A stretch of 64,000 bases of DNA from Jackrogersella multiformis (lineage: Eukaryota > Ascomycota > Sordariomycetes > Xylariales > Hypoxylaceae): NCBI GenBank assembly GCA_902806575.1, contig CADCXD010000009.1, positions 2,232,001 through 2,296,000 on the forward strand, written 5' to 3'. Under the pieces are notes generated by a model. That model was not told the DNA's origin and did no database searches. It saw only the letters and a list, made by a program, of their open reading frames with translations. The translations under genes and the position numbers were made by a program. Shown one piece after another: positions 24,788 through 37,272 of the stretch. The first letter of the stretch is position 1. Every line of letters begins with the position of its first letter.

Positions 24788-25654
24788 CTATTTCCAATCC
24801 GAAACCTCGCCCGTATACCAGACCATCCGGCCGCCGTGCTCCTCCTTCGTCGTCGCGGCGAGCACCCTCATCATGCCGTCGCACGACTCCTCGACGTCGA
24901 CGGGGGCCCGGTCCAGCCCCAGGCCGCGCGCGCCCGCGTTCCCCAGCTCGGTCTGCGCCCACCCGGGCGCCAGCACGAACGCGTTGAGCCAGTCCTCCTC
25001 CGCGTCGATGCGGATCGTCAGCCAGTTGACCATGGCCTTCGACGGCCCGTACGCCGCGTTCGTCACCGGGGGCTGCCCTCTGTTTTCGCCGCGTTAGCGA
25101 GATGTTCCCTATCCGCGATATGCGCAGCCTGTCCTCCCCTCGTCTCTTTTATTATTCAAATTTTCTTTGAAAGCAAAAAAGCAAACGGAAACTCAAACTC
25201 ACGCAAGCAACCCAGCCTCGCTCCCCACCGGCGCAAACACGGGCCTCCTCGCCCTGCGCATCAGCGGCCTGGCAGCCTGGTACAGCGCGACGACGCCGTA
25301 GGCATTGACGCGGACATGCGCGCGCAGGTCGTCGAGGCTCAAGTCGGCGACGGCGGGCCAGACGCGGGAGATGCCGGCGTTGGCGACGACGACGTCGAGG
25401 CGGTCGATGCCGTGCGTCGCCTGCAGCTCAGCGACAGCAGCCCGCGCGTCGGCCTCGACGGCGGCGTCGAGCTTGACGACGACGAGCCGGGAGCCGTGGC
25501 CGCGCGGCAGGGCTGCGAGCGCGCGCGACGTCGCGTGCGCCGGGTCGCGGTTCGCCGCGACCACCACGTGGTCCGGCTGCGCCAGGTAGCGCCTCGCGAG
25601 GCCGAGGCCGAGGCCGCGGTTGGCGCCGGATATGAGGACGACGGTGGGTGTCAT
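24788..25654 (-). CDS. Short-chain dehydrogenase/reductase
   Basis: Classical SDR, 247 aa, NAD(P)-dependent, probably a soluble carbonyl reductase. Exons 25654-25203 and 25079-24788 flank a 123-nt intron (GTGAGT...ACAG; GC plus A gives Ala). Residues 8-16 ISGANRGLG form the nucleotide loop, ANAG at 91-94 the structural motif, Ser145 (VGSEAG), Tyr161 and Lys165 (AAYGPSKA) the catalytic set, and PGWAQTELGN the loop after the active site. The NRGLGLGLARRYL form is close to fungal reductases of the norsolorinic-acid-ketoreductase type, so polyketide tailoring is a reasonable guess. Coding GC is very high for this neighbourhood (almost every third base is G or C), with an AT-rich spacer on each side. 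It could also be a general housekeeping SDR that merely flanks the cluster. Confidence 0.88.
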
Positions 25655-26452
25655 GGCGAGTTGGGTTGTCGGTGTTTGTATGCGTGAGAGGTGTGCGAGG
25701 AAGATATGTCCATAATGGAGCGAGAGGTTGTGCGGGTGCGCGAGTGCGCTTTTGTATAATGCCGGCGAGGTTGGTGATATTACCACGTAACACGCCGAGC
25801 GGGGTAAAAGAACCGCCCGAGCTAATAAATCGTGCGTGGAGCGTCTCACTGATGACAACGTATATATGCACGTTTCGTATTTTCTTCGCGTATCCTGATC
25901 TTTAGGCGGACAGCTCTGGGCGTGATATTATTATAAGCTTAATACAGCATGGCTTCACCTTAGTTCGCTTGGTAATTAAAAATCAACTTCTGCTAGATGT
26001 CATACCTTAGGTAGGTATAATTATATCATTCACTTCTTATGAAAACTTATATGAGACCAATGAGGCTTACTGTCCTAGATCTCGAACTGTGACACAATAC
26101 ACTGTTTACTGTATCTCATAACTCGCTCATATTCTGAGGATGCTCGAGGCAATTTTGAGAATTTTCTACCTAAGTAGATAATGAACTCTCAGTTCTCTGT
26201 AGAAACGGCTGAGCTCTGCCTAGGTTCGACAAAGTTAGCACGTGGCCATCGTATCTCTCATCTACCCTAATGTCCCTATTCCACAGCCGCCAGTAATCCA
26301 TCCCCTGCCACGAAAGGCGAAGTCATTCCAAAACAGGTAGGTAACTTACCTATCTGACCTCAGGGAAAAGCAGGCCAAACCCTCCCCTTAACACAAACCA
26401 CCAGCTGAAGCCATCGTAAATTAATCATCCACCCCTCTAACTTCCCCTATTG
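25655..26452. other. Intergenic spacer between SDR and HSK3
   Basis: An 800-bp AT-rich spacer with GTAGGTATAATTATATC-type sequence. It includes the SDR promoter and the HSK3 3' end. No further gene is supported. Confidence 0.5.
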
Positions 26453-27077
26453 CTATTTTTTCTGCGGCGGCTGCGCCTGGTCCTTGACCGACTCCTCTCC
26501 CAGGACCTTACTCGCCGCCATAAACCTGCCGTCACCAAACCATCAGCACGTATTCTCATTACAAGCAACATAAAGAAAAGTAAGAGTGAGAACAAGAGCA
26601 AGAGTAAGAGTAAAAATAAGATTAAGGGCAGAAGGGGAAAAAACCGAGTTATAGAAAAACTCACAGTCCGCCATGCCAACTCCCCAATCCCCTCATGGCC
26701 TCGGCTTGCACGCTCGTCATGCGCAGGAGGTTCTCCGTGTCCGCCAGGTTGGCCGAGAGTTGCGCCAGCTGCGAGTGGAGATGTGTCTACCGTCGTGTTC
26801 TGTCAGCACTTCCTTTCCCTCTTTTTCTGTATCAAAACCGCATATCTTTCCCACCCCCCGACCCTGAACCTCTTCACATTACACCCTCTCGCCCGCCGGA
26901 AAAGAAGAAATTATAAGGTATACTAAACACAAGATAAAAACAAAACAGGACAGGACCCAGACTCACCAACTGCCTCGTCTTGACCGCGCCGCCGGAGCTC
27001 GAGCTCTGGGGCGCCATCGAGGGCCTCGCGGCGCCGCCCGAGCCTTGTATCGCGGTAGTGCGGTCTCGAGAAGACAT
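26453..27077 (-). CDS. HSK3: DASH complex subunit Hsk3
   Basis: Small subunit of the DASH/Dam1 ring that couples kinetochores to spindle microtubules in fungi. Three exons, 27077-26967, 26786-26665 and 26525-26453, with GTGAGT donors give 101 aa. The spliced core reads KTRQLTHLHSQLAQL, SANLADTENLLRMTSVQAE and AMRGLGSWHGGLFMAAS, then KVLGEESVKDQ, the diagnostic Hsk3 block, forming a short coiled coil. The introns (180 and 139 nt) are longer than the exons they separate, so no single frame reveals the gene. A Ser/Gly/Ala-rich head of about 30 residues precedes the helix. As a conserved housekeeping gene it marks a natural right border for the polyketide cluster. Confidence 0.9.
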
Positions 27078-29473
27078 TATGATCCTCCTAATCCTCTTAA
27101 TCTTCTTAACCCTCTAAATCCGTTTGTGCCTCGTTTGCTATGTAGAAACGCCGGGACGCCGAGTTGGAGAGCAACCAGCACTAGACCGAGGCGAGGTAAG
27201 CGAGGACAGCGCGTAGTCGCCGGTCGGGTCGGGTTGAGGACGTAATTAGTATCGTCGGCGGCAGCCGTAGCTCGTCCGTCCGTCCGACCGCACGTAGGCC
27301 GCGGCGCAGATGTTCGAGGAGCGCAGGCGCGATGCGGTCGATTCTGCCCGTCGGGGCACGTGGGAGCGGCTATCGCGATATTCCCAACTTATTCCTAGCC
27401 GAGCCCGAACGACGTGGCTACTGTTTTGTCGTTCGCTGCAGCTTAACGGATTCTCCCTATTTCCTTCGTCTGCGTACACCGAACTCGAACTCGCACTCGA
27501 ACTCGAAGAATCGTCCACTAGTCAATCAATCGCCTCAGGTGTGCTCCCGAGCTATACCACAAACCGATCGTTTAAATTATCGTATCAGATCGGTAAGTAT
27601 CCCGTGTCAGACAACTGTCGCAATAGCTTCCAATATCGAATATCGACAAAGCAGGGGGCGCGAAGTAGGAAAGGAAAGGCCTTGTATACAACTTCCTTCC
27701 TATCGAGAAGAAATCCAAACCTTACCCTATCCGCCCCCCACATCGCAAACGCAAAGACGCGGTGACGCGTGATTTAGCTTTCGGCAAGGCGGCGGCCCAC
27801 CCTACCCTACCCTACCAATACTAGTGCGGGGTGATGGTAGTTCCAACCTGGCCCGAGCTCCCCGACGTTACACTGTCGAACTCTCCCCCCTCCGCTCCCC
27901 CCTGGCTGCCTGGGAACTGCGCATCGACTTTGGAAGCCGCCGGTACGACTGTAGCATACATCAAACTTGGCCCACTTGGCGCCGTGACTTGATCGCATTG
28001 AATCCCAGGTAGGTAGATGCGCATCGATGCTACCCGGGCTGCTGGGCAATTGGAGATGTTTCATAGCTAGGGTTCACTGAGATAGCTCAGCAGAGTTAGC
28101 GAAAGGTTCAGATATAAATATATTCTACCATGATGTATCGTAGCCTTTAACCTTAACCTACTTAGTTGCTTACATGACTTACCTAAATAACTTGGAATAC
28201 ATACATGCAGATATTAGATAGGTTGGTACATAACGAGGATACTATCGACATTCGGTTACCAACCCCTCGGCAGGTAATGTTACCAGTTACCAAAATCACC
28301 ACGACAAAAATACCTTCACCTATGCGATAACACATGTACTTGCAAATCCAACACATACAAAGCACGCATAACTAGTTGTGTGAGTTTCTCGTATTTGCAT
28401 TGTCTCGAATAATCGGTCCCTGTTAATTAAGCCTAGCTCTTAAGAGTCGCCTTAAGATGACCCTCCCTCCTCTAGTTCTTAATGCGGGCCATCTTGACTT
28501 TACTCTTTCTCGTGTTTGCTGGCGACGCTCCGTGGCCTTCCTCTCATCCGAGCCCACGCGTGGTGTGCCAGTCTTTACAATATTAAAATCCAGACAGAAA
28601 CTGACAAATAAAACAAGGGAAAGAACAAGTCCTCCGTGTGTGGTGTGTGATCATAATACCAATAATGCCATCCTCTTCAGACTCGGGTTGTGCAAATCTC
28701 CATCCCCTATATCTATCTGGCAGATAGACAACTGCCTTCCTATGTGGCCCGGTCGGCTCGGATTGAGTTCGAACCTGATCTCGCTTTTCAAACGAATTAC
28801 GTGCTCTCCATGGCGAACCGCTAGCCGAACCAACCGGGTTCGCAATACACAACGAAACCAAGCAGACAACCTGCACCCAAGTGCTAGATGGGAGCTTTAT
28901 ACATATCCCCACCCGTGTTTATCCTAGCCGATCGCTGACTCATTTGCACGCCATCGAGTTAAACCCAGGTGAGCTTTTTCCAACCCATACACAGTCGGAG
29001 ACGACGCGAGGTGGAAAGGCCCGGAATCGGTTGGGCGTGGATGGCACCGGCTCAGTAGACGAAGACGGGAGTCTTTGCGTAGAGTGAAAAATGGATAAGA
29101 ATATATGCGTTCCGAGGGAAGGCGACAGACCCCGCATCCCAATGCAATATTACCAAATATGAATAACCACTGCTTCAACCTTCCAAGATGCTTATGTACG
29201 TAAGTTTTCCCCTGCCGTGACGAATAGAATTATGTGTGCGTCGTTATGTTGTAATCCAACCCGATTCCATCTAACCGTATCGAATGCGCCGTGATCCGAA
29301 AGACACAAATTCGATAACCCATATGCCACCCATGTGGCGGCGACCTACCTACAAAATTGTCGGGCAAGACACAATAAATTAACCCGACCAGAAGACAAAA
29401 TATATGCCATATTAGCGAGGCTTCAGAATCCACCACCCCCTAACTGCGGCTGCGCTTCGTTACGCTCGAGATT
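27078..29473. other. Intergenic region, about 2.4 kb
   Basis: The region holds the HSK3 promoter and the 3' side of the reductase-like gene. Plus-strand frames at 27310-27765 (151 aa) and 28457-28927 (156 aa) have no domain, no supporting splice structure and compositional features of chance frames. A CCTACCCTACCCTACC run lies at 27799-27815. Confidence 0.45.
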
Positions 29474-31977
29474 TTAGCTCACTCCAATCGGAGGTCGAGG
29501 GCCGAGACTATCTTGGCTGCTGTGAGCGGAGGGTTCGGAACCTAGGTTCGTCGATTCACCACTCTCCGCGCTGGCGCTCGCACTGCCGGTCAGACTTCTT
29601 GTTGTCTTCGTAATTGGTGGTTGGAGAGAGCTCACCCCGACACGCTGTTCAACTTGTTGCGGCGCGACCATGTTCCCTTGGCCTGGAGGATACCGAGGGA
29701 CCGGCTGGCGAACACTATCCGGAGGCGACGGGCGTCCATTAGGGCCAGGTCCTCCGAAGCCGTTGGGTGGTGAAGGTCGACCATTGCCTCCTCGAACCGA
29801 GGGGCTATACGGATTACCCGGTGATTGACTAGTACGTCGGGGATATGGTCCACTCATCCCGTTGGGGCCGTTGGGCGCATCATGTAGGTGCGATGTCGTT
29901 AGCGAGTTCGCCCTAGATCCCGCCTGCATATGTCCCCGATCGACATTACCATACCGGTTGGACGTGAAGCTCATTAGCGGGTCTTCGAGAATATTGTCGT
30001 GGAGGCCAGGCGCAGCATTCATGATTTGACTAGAACGATTGTTTCTGCCGAAACCCGGTCGCCATCTGCTTCCACGGGACCCTATTCCTGGTCCGGACCC
30101 CTCGGGATGCATTCGCAACTCGCTTTGGTTCGCAGAAGGCTTGCTGCGGTTTTTTCTAGACGTAACGCTCATCATATCGAATTTATCGGGGTCAATCATG
30201 GGCGTAATCGGGCCTGAATTTGGATCAAAATAATCGTCCTCTTCATCCTCGTCGTCGTACATACCGCCTCCACTACGCACAGGAGGGGCTCGCCTCCTAG
30301 CACCAGGTCCAAGTGGAGGCCCAAGTGGAGGTCCGAGTGCAGGGCCCAGTCCGAGTCCAGGTCCGAGTCCGGGTCCAGGTCCAGGTCCAGGTGGACCACG
30401 TCGCATACGCATTTCTTGTTCCTTTAATGCTAACTCGCGCTGTCGCAGTTGAAGCTCTCTTTCACGAAGAGCGATATCTGTAGTGTCAGCATTGTACCCG
30501 CCGTCCGCGTCCGCCGAATCTTCATACACGACCAGATGGCTAAATTCCCCAAGATCGGTCTCGTCGAAGGAGCCGCGCCGAGACGGTTGCCGAGACGGAG
30601 GATGACCGTTTGGCACCCCGTTCATTGAAGGTCTATAACCATTTGGAGGGCCACCACCGTTCATCGGCGGAGGACCCCGACGCATACCTGGCGGTGGGCC
30701 ACTAAAATTCGACGAGTTCCTAGGTCTCGACCTAGGCATCGGCATGCCGTTCCCGTTCGGGTGGCCATTCACCACGGGGCGAGGCGGCTGGCTTGAAATG
30801 GACATGCGAGGCATTGGCGACGGCGCAGTTGGTGAACCAGAAACAGCCGGCAGCCCGTTAATCTCCTTAGGTCTGGACTGGTTGACAATGTTTAGGTTGT
30901 GAAGAATGGCATAGAGAGTTTCGATTCGCGGCAATTTGATGCCCGAGCTTTGGGCTAACTTGATAGGCGAACCAAGGAATGTCTCGACTTCCATTGGCCT
31001 CCTAGCCACGTAATCCTGCCACATAATACTTGGGCTATCCGAAGATTCGCACTGTTCCTTAATAGTGTTTTCCTTGAATTTAGCGTCGAGTGTGCACCCT
31101 TGCGCAGAAGCAAGTTGGACAAGTTCGTCGATTACATCTGAAACCAGTTGTCTCACGCCGGTTTTTTCTAATAGGGTCGGATGGGAAGGCGTATCGAAAA
31201 TGACGCTGGCCGGATGAAAAGCGATAGGACTAAAAGATTAGTAGAGGGCCAATAGAGTTGCGTAAATGAGAATGACCTACCCAATAACTCGTTCAAACTG
31301 CTGCTGTCTTATATTGCTGGAAACTTTGCAATCAACCCGGCCTGAGCTTAATGTCAAGGCGAGCGCCTGAGCCATATCGTCTTGTATTGTCACTGGGATG
31401 TTATTACTCTTATTTGCCGGACCGACCCAGATCTCGGTTGAACCACTATGCTCAAATTCGCTCGATCCCAACTGGTTCAATTCGGCGTTCGAAACAAGTG
31501 ACAAGACAACGTTTGTTGGAAACCTCTCCTCGAGAGCAGCCTCGACACCAAGAGTATGAGTCGTATTGACGAGGATGCAGGTGTGTTGAGGAGTGACGAC
31601 GGCGTCAATTACCGATGCGAGGTCGTAAACATCTGGGAGAGCTTTTATGCAAAGGATGACATAGTCGAAAGCGCCTTCTTTATTGTGCGTGGCATCTTCC
31701 GGTGTTCGAACGACTAGACGAGCGACACGTTAGTAAGCGAGTCTTGTACCCAGACAGCATCGATGTTAGATTAACACTTACCTCGTCTAGGTTTGAATCG
31801 CTCATTGCCGAACGCATCGGACTTGAAGGATATGCCGAATTGGTGAACCGCCTCAAAGCCTGACTTCCATACGAGGGTTACGTCGCAAGCATTTGTCGCC
31901 TGGAGCCTCCAGGACAGAAACGCAGAAACGGCATTCCCACCCACTGAACAAACTCTTATTAGCTCACTATCATCCAT
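29474..31977 (-). CDS. Ketopantoate reductase (PanE/ApbA)-like protein with long disordered tail
   Basis: Exons 31977-31782, 31713-31281 and 31229-29474 give 794 aa. Residues 1 to about 370 form a PanE/ApbA-like fold: an N-terminal strand and loop IRVCSVGGNAVSAFLSWRL, FDYVILCIKALPDVYDLA, HTCILVNTTHTLGVE, SNIRQQQFERVIGPIAFHPAS and the C-terminal helical block ARRPMEVETFLGSPIKLA. The canonical GxGxxG is changed to GGNAVS, so NADP binding and catalysis are uncertain. The remaining 400 or so residues are Pro/Gly/Arg/Ser-rich and disordered, with a PGPGPG-LGPGLGLG repeat near 30300-30400. Fungal orthologues with this reductase-plus-tail layout are known to me only as hypothetical proteins, so a scaffold or RNA-linked role is as likely as pantothenate synthesis. 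Confidence 0.83.
30301..30394 (-). repeat. In-frame Pro/Gly-coding minisatellite
   Basis: Degenerate 6-12 bp units (GGTCCA, GAGTCC) read on plus encode PGPGPGPGLGPGLG-type sequence on minus, inside the disordered tail of the reductase-like protein. The units are seen directly. Confidence 0.75.
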
Positions 31978-34900
31978 GGCGATGGGCTCGAGGTAAATGC
32001 CAATACGCCGTGCCCACGAAATGGAGAGGGGGAAACGAGCGTGTGGTGTATAATTGAAGGAACGGAAGGTAAGCCAAGACGGAAAGGGAAAAGGAGGAAG
32101 TAGAAAAGCGAGCGGGCAGCCCTATCTTCCGACGAGGGTGGTATTGAGGGGAACAAAGGCCTTGCTCGAAAGGTAATCTGAGGTCAAATTGGGAAATGGA
32201 GGTAACAGAATAGGAAATCGACTCAACGAGATAAACTCACCTGAGAGGATCTTCAAACGAGGCGCTATCGGTGCCATAATGGAGACGAGACGAGAACTAG
32301 GTTGGTTAGGCCACCGTTGGAAATTCTTGTGTCTCCGCGCCTGTGTATCGTTCGGGCGTACTCACGACGGCGTCGGAATGAGCCAATGTAGCCCTGTACC
32401 ACGGCCTCGAAGCCACAGACACGACGGGCAGGGTACGACTGCTCTCAACTGCTGCTTCACGTCCCTGAAAACTGACTATTACCGGCTATTTTTCTCTCCT
32501 TTCCACTTCACGATATTACTTTTGCCTTTTCGGTAACGCAGCTGAGGAATTGGCGGCGGGAACAGAATGTATTGGCGCAGATCGGGTTTCTCGTTTGCCG
32601 ACTCACAGGCCCATTCGATGCGGCCGCTAGAATTGAAGGACGATTCGATAGCGTCTAATTTAACCCTAGTCTTCACCTAGCAGAAGAGGCTTGCAGGATT
32701 AACCTATGTCAACCTATGTCCTTTTTTTATTCCCTTTTCCAGAGATGCCGATCCACAACGGTGAGATGAGATGAGATGCCCAAGAAACCCAAATTTCGAA
32801 AAAAGTAACGAGCGTAACGGCCTGGAAACAGGTCGTGTGGGTTTGTAAAGGACAGGAAGCAAAGTTGAGGGAGAGCGGCTCGGAATAGACAGTCAAACGT
32901 AGGACTAGCGGGGGGAAGATTATGGAGGTTTAATTCTAGAAACCATCTAAAAAAAGAGGGAAGAAAAATTAACGAACGGAACGCGACGACTCTTAGCGGG
33001 CCCCTGTGGAGAGTTATTAGGCTTAGTCGAGCGATGGTTGGACGAGCGGCGGCGGATGACGGTGCGAGGACAAGTCCAGCAGGAATAATAGACCAGATAA
33101 CGTAGGCCGGCTTTTAGTGGAGGGAGTAGGTAGAGAGAGAAGAAGAAGAAAAGCAGGGCAGAGAAGGGCGGAGGAAGAAGCCGAACACTAGCTGACTACT
33201 ACACTAGGTGGTAGTTAGATCTGGGCTGGCCGTCTGCTGGCTGCCTAACTACCTGGTACCTAAGCAGAAGGTTATGGAGCAGTGCCTGTGCCTGGGTCCT
33301 ACGTAGGTGTGGATGTACATACGCTGTCCCGGTACTGCGCTGTACCTAGGGAGGTATGGTCGCGGGAGGGGCGTAGCAGCGGGTTTAGGTACCTAAGTTG
33401 GTAGTGTCGATTTTCGGTGGGAGAGGAGGGGGGCGACGTCAAAACTGGGCTAGCCCTGAAGGACAGCTATCTAAACTGCTGCTAACTATCTGTTTATGTA
33501 AGTAGTGTACTAAGCAGCCTAGGAAATGATTAATCCACAACTGGCCAGGGATATATGTAAGCGTGGGTAGACTTGGGTTGGCAGTGGCGTTATCACCTAG
33601 AAGTACCGGTATGATGCGTGGATGTGTGGATGTAATATGTAGGTATGTAAGTTAGGTACGGATATAGGTACGGATGTAGGTAGTTTGGTAAGTTAGATGG
33701 TTGATAGCCCTGGCAAGCAAAAAAGCTGCTTGTCATTGCTACCTACCTAGACCTCGGTGCTCACGATCACGGAAACAGTTGGTCGGTATGATGATTGAGT
33801 GGAACAGACGAAACAGGCTTGTTAGCCCTTGGAGCGCTTTTCCAATTCCATTAAGAGAACGAACATTACCCACCTTAAAGAGAGAGACCTTAGAGGGAGA
33901 GAATAGGGAGAAGTACAGAGATAAAAGACTTCCAAGGTTCCAGATCTGACAGGTCGAACAAGCGGGCCAAGGATAAACAGGGGGCCAATGCTAATGCCAA
34001 TGCCAATGATGCCAATTTTCGGTTTTTTTTTTTTTCAATTCCAATGAAGAGATAGAAAATTCGAGAAGGTTGAAAATGGGTATTAAGCTGAACGGATACA
34101 ATAATCCGTCCTTTTTGTTTCGTGATGGGCTCTAATAAAGCCTGGAGCCTGAAGAAAACATGTCATCAGGTTCAAGGTTGGAAAAAAGCTTCAAAAATTC
34201 AAAAAGTGAAAGGTGCGAAAAAGCCAAATGGTGGCCGGCAGCTCGCGGAAAGGAATCCCTGGAATTACTGGAACTAGGCTAAGTACCTAAGACAGCTGAC
34301 CTAGATAGATTGGCGCGGACTTTGTTTCGGGCTTCCGGTCTATTACCTAAGGCACATCCCGCACTTATACTCACATGTCTGCAGGCAGGTAGGCACCACA
34401 CGTACATACCAAATCTATCCATATATCTAAAACGATTCGCATGCACTGTACGTACAAGGCAATTCCTTTGAATGTTCTTGCCATACACAGACAGGTATGT
34501 ACGACATATGCATGTACAAGCACACCTGCCATTCAGTGTCCAGGTGCTGCTACCTGCTATTACTAGCTGCTACTCTAAATTCCATCTTGTGTCGCGTACC
34601 TAACTGCTCTTTTTTTGGTAGGGATCTAGGATGTATTCTCATCTAAAGCCCATTTTAGGATGAGTCGGTTTAAATTCAAAGTTGTCATTATAATTTATTC
34701 AAGTAGCAAGTCTCAAAGGATAAAGATATGTAACGATAGATAGTACAGCAAACATTACCTACCTAGCCTTAAATTAACTAAGCCTATTATGTTATTTACC
34801 TAGGTAATTACTTGTTAAAAATTCTTAACTTGGAAGTGTAGGTACAGTTTGCTTATTACGTTTGGAGAAACTCCACTCATCTCTCGTCACTGGTAATCAA

Positions 34901-37204
34901 CTCTCCAAAAAGGGTAAGGGGCAATGTGATCACTGCGCGTGCCGTCATTCTAGAATGAAGATGTGCCCGAATCTAATGCACATAACAGCATAGCAACGTG
35001 GATAGCACTTGTGAATATGTCTCTATCGGATAGCAATATCGAAAGTTGCTGGTATGTGCGGAACACATCAATACCATATTTGGGACGATGAGGCTGTGCA
35101 GTCCATTAGCGTCCTTTGTTATTCGTACTGTATAAAGGGGTTCGTATAAAACCACGTAATAGGTAGTACTTACCACTGCGTACATACCTAAATATCGGTA
35201 CCTAGTATCATGATTTGAGTAAGTATCTCCGGTAAGGCTACAATATAAATACATATTGTACTTACATGTAGGTATGAAGTTCCCCTTTAAACTGCAGATT
35301 GATGAATGGTTGGCGTTAGGTAGTTTTCGTATTCAATCGGCATGACGAAGTTATCTACACACTTATATATTGACACACCGGCGCACAGGCACGAGGCACG
35401 TAGCTCTTAAGCTAGGCTTAGTAAAGAATGAAAATTCAAATGCAACTTTCTGTGATCCTAACAACACGCCACGCGTATAGTAACAGACGGGAACCCCCTT
35501 TTTTTTCTTCCTAACCATCTTTTAAGCAGGTAATAATACCGAATTCTTGTTTAATTATGTTTAAGCAATTATACATCTATAACTTATGGTTAACCGAAGA
35601 CGTTTAAATCGAAGGATATAATCGAAGTTAATTCCTTACTTACCTAGCAGCTGCTTAGGTAGGTACTTAACTGCTAAAGTATACTTGAATATGCGCTGTC
35701 TTGTTACCTACTTAGGTACTTATAAAGAACATCTAAGAAGCTTTTTGGTAAAGACTCGCAATAGGTTCATACATACAGTACTATGTACATAAAGTCAACG
35801 CGGGTTCATCCGAATGTGTATTAATATTCTCACATGCAGTTGCTAATCCATACGATCCGATCCATATTACCATCGTAATCTCGATAAAATTTTCTCGCCC
35901 ATAGAGTAAGAACATTTAAAGTCTCAACTTACACAAGCTGAGTTACCTACATAGTAAGTAAATATTCATAGACTCAACCGAAACTAATACAAAGCCTTTC
36001 CCATATTTTATAATACCAATTCATAATGCCTAAATGACCGGGACAGCGGGATTGCATCTTCCAGCGCATAGTAATATGTACGGATGTCAGAAGAGCCTGT
36101 TTAACTGGGCAGCTTGCCGGTGTCAGCAATGGTATAAATTAATTGCATGTTGATAAAGGTACTACAAGCAAGGAATGATTCCTTTTCGTGGCTGAGAGGC
36201 ACATCTCGTATGTACCTGACAACCTAGGTAAACAGGGATCATTGGATATCGAAACTTGTACTCGGAAATTAAAACACGGGATTGTTGACATCATTCTCTA
36301 CGTCGGTTTTTAATTAAGTCGTTTTTTCATAAACATAAGAAGACTTTTTAAGATTATCAAGGCAATTCTTTTAGTATGGGTATACCAAGGTAATCGTATG
36401 ATAAATGCAAAGTACTTAAGTAAGAGGTAGGTAGGTATTTATTAGTGCGCATTTGGTAAGTGAATACTAAATAGGAATATATAATGCGATTTCCTTCCTC
36501 TATTTTTAAACCGATCTCCCATTATTAACCTCATTAAGTTTAGCCGTAATAAATTACAGCAAGAATTCGGCTGAAGCTGCCCAGGCATTATTAAAGTTTC
36601 CCCTGGCTATTGGAACCCTCCTAAAGCCACTAGCGTATTTGTGCAGCGATGACGTATACGTTCACGCTAAAGTATCTACATTCTTAAATCTTTGATAAGG
36701 TAAAAATGGTCAATCACTTATCGCAGGCATCGTTACATACCTAGGAATGTACCTAGGTACCTAATATATGTATGTAAAATATCATGTTATTATTCCTTTT
36801 TACGTGAACTATTCATTCTAAGTCATCATGCATAATAGTATGCATATCACTTAATTACACAGCAGGCCCTGCAGATTTCTTACGAAGCAGTGAAGGACAA
36901 GGCTTTAAGAGGTGGGCAAGCGATTGATTGATTGATTTATTATTAGATACTTAGTATAGGCTGCTAAGACCCACCATCCATAGCTTCGGTTCTTGCTACT
37001 ACCTACGTAGTAAATACTACCTACCTACAAGGTAGACTGGCTGACTGGGAGGGAGGGAATAGGAGAGGGAAAGGATAGGTATTTTGGCATGATCCATGGG
37101 ATGCACCTGCAGCAGCAGCAGCGACTTTTTTGAACTCCACGCGACAGAGAACCTAAAAGTTGGAAACCGCGATTCTCTTACCCCTAATCTTCTACCTTCT
37201 ACCG

Positions 37205-37272
37205 CTATTTAGATAAGTAGGTAGGTACCTAGGTAGCTATCTATACCTACCTAGGTACCTAGGTAACCTACC
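37205..37272. repeat. Dense ACCTAGGTACCTAGGT palindrome block
   Basis: Overlapping copies of TAGGTAGGTACCTAGGTA and TACCTACCTAGGTACCTAGG form a near-perfect inverted arrangement of about 65 bp. The same octamer recurs in almost every spacer of the window and in none of the long coding exons. Confidence 0.75.

Noticed and set aside
24836..25687. 283-aa plus-strand open frame
   Set aside because: It is antisense to the SDR and exists because of that gene's extreme third-position GC; its sequence is Arg/Gly/Val-rich filler with no domain.
28457..28927. 156-aa plus-strand frame
   Set aside because: No domain, mixed composition typical of chance frames, and overlapping frames of similar length on the other strand.
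37205..37272. CRISPR-like array
   Set aside because: The ACCTAGGT blocks have no regular spacers, and the host is clearly a eukaryote.
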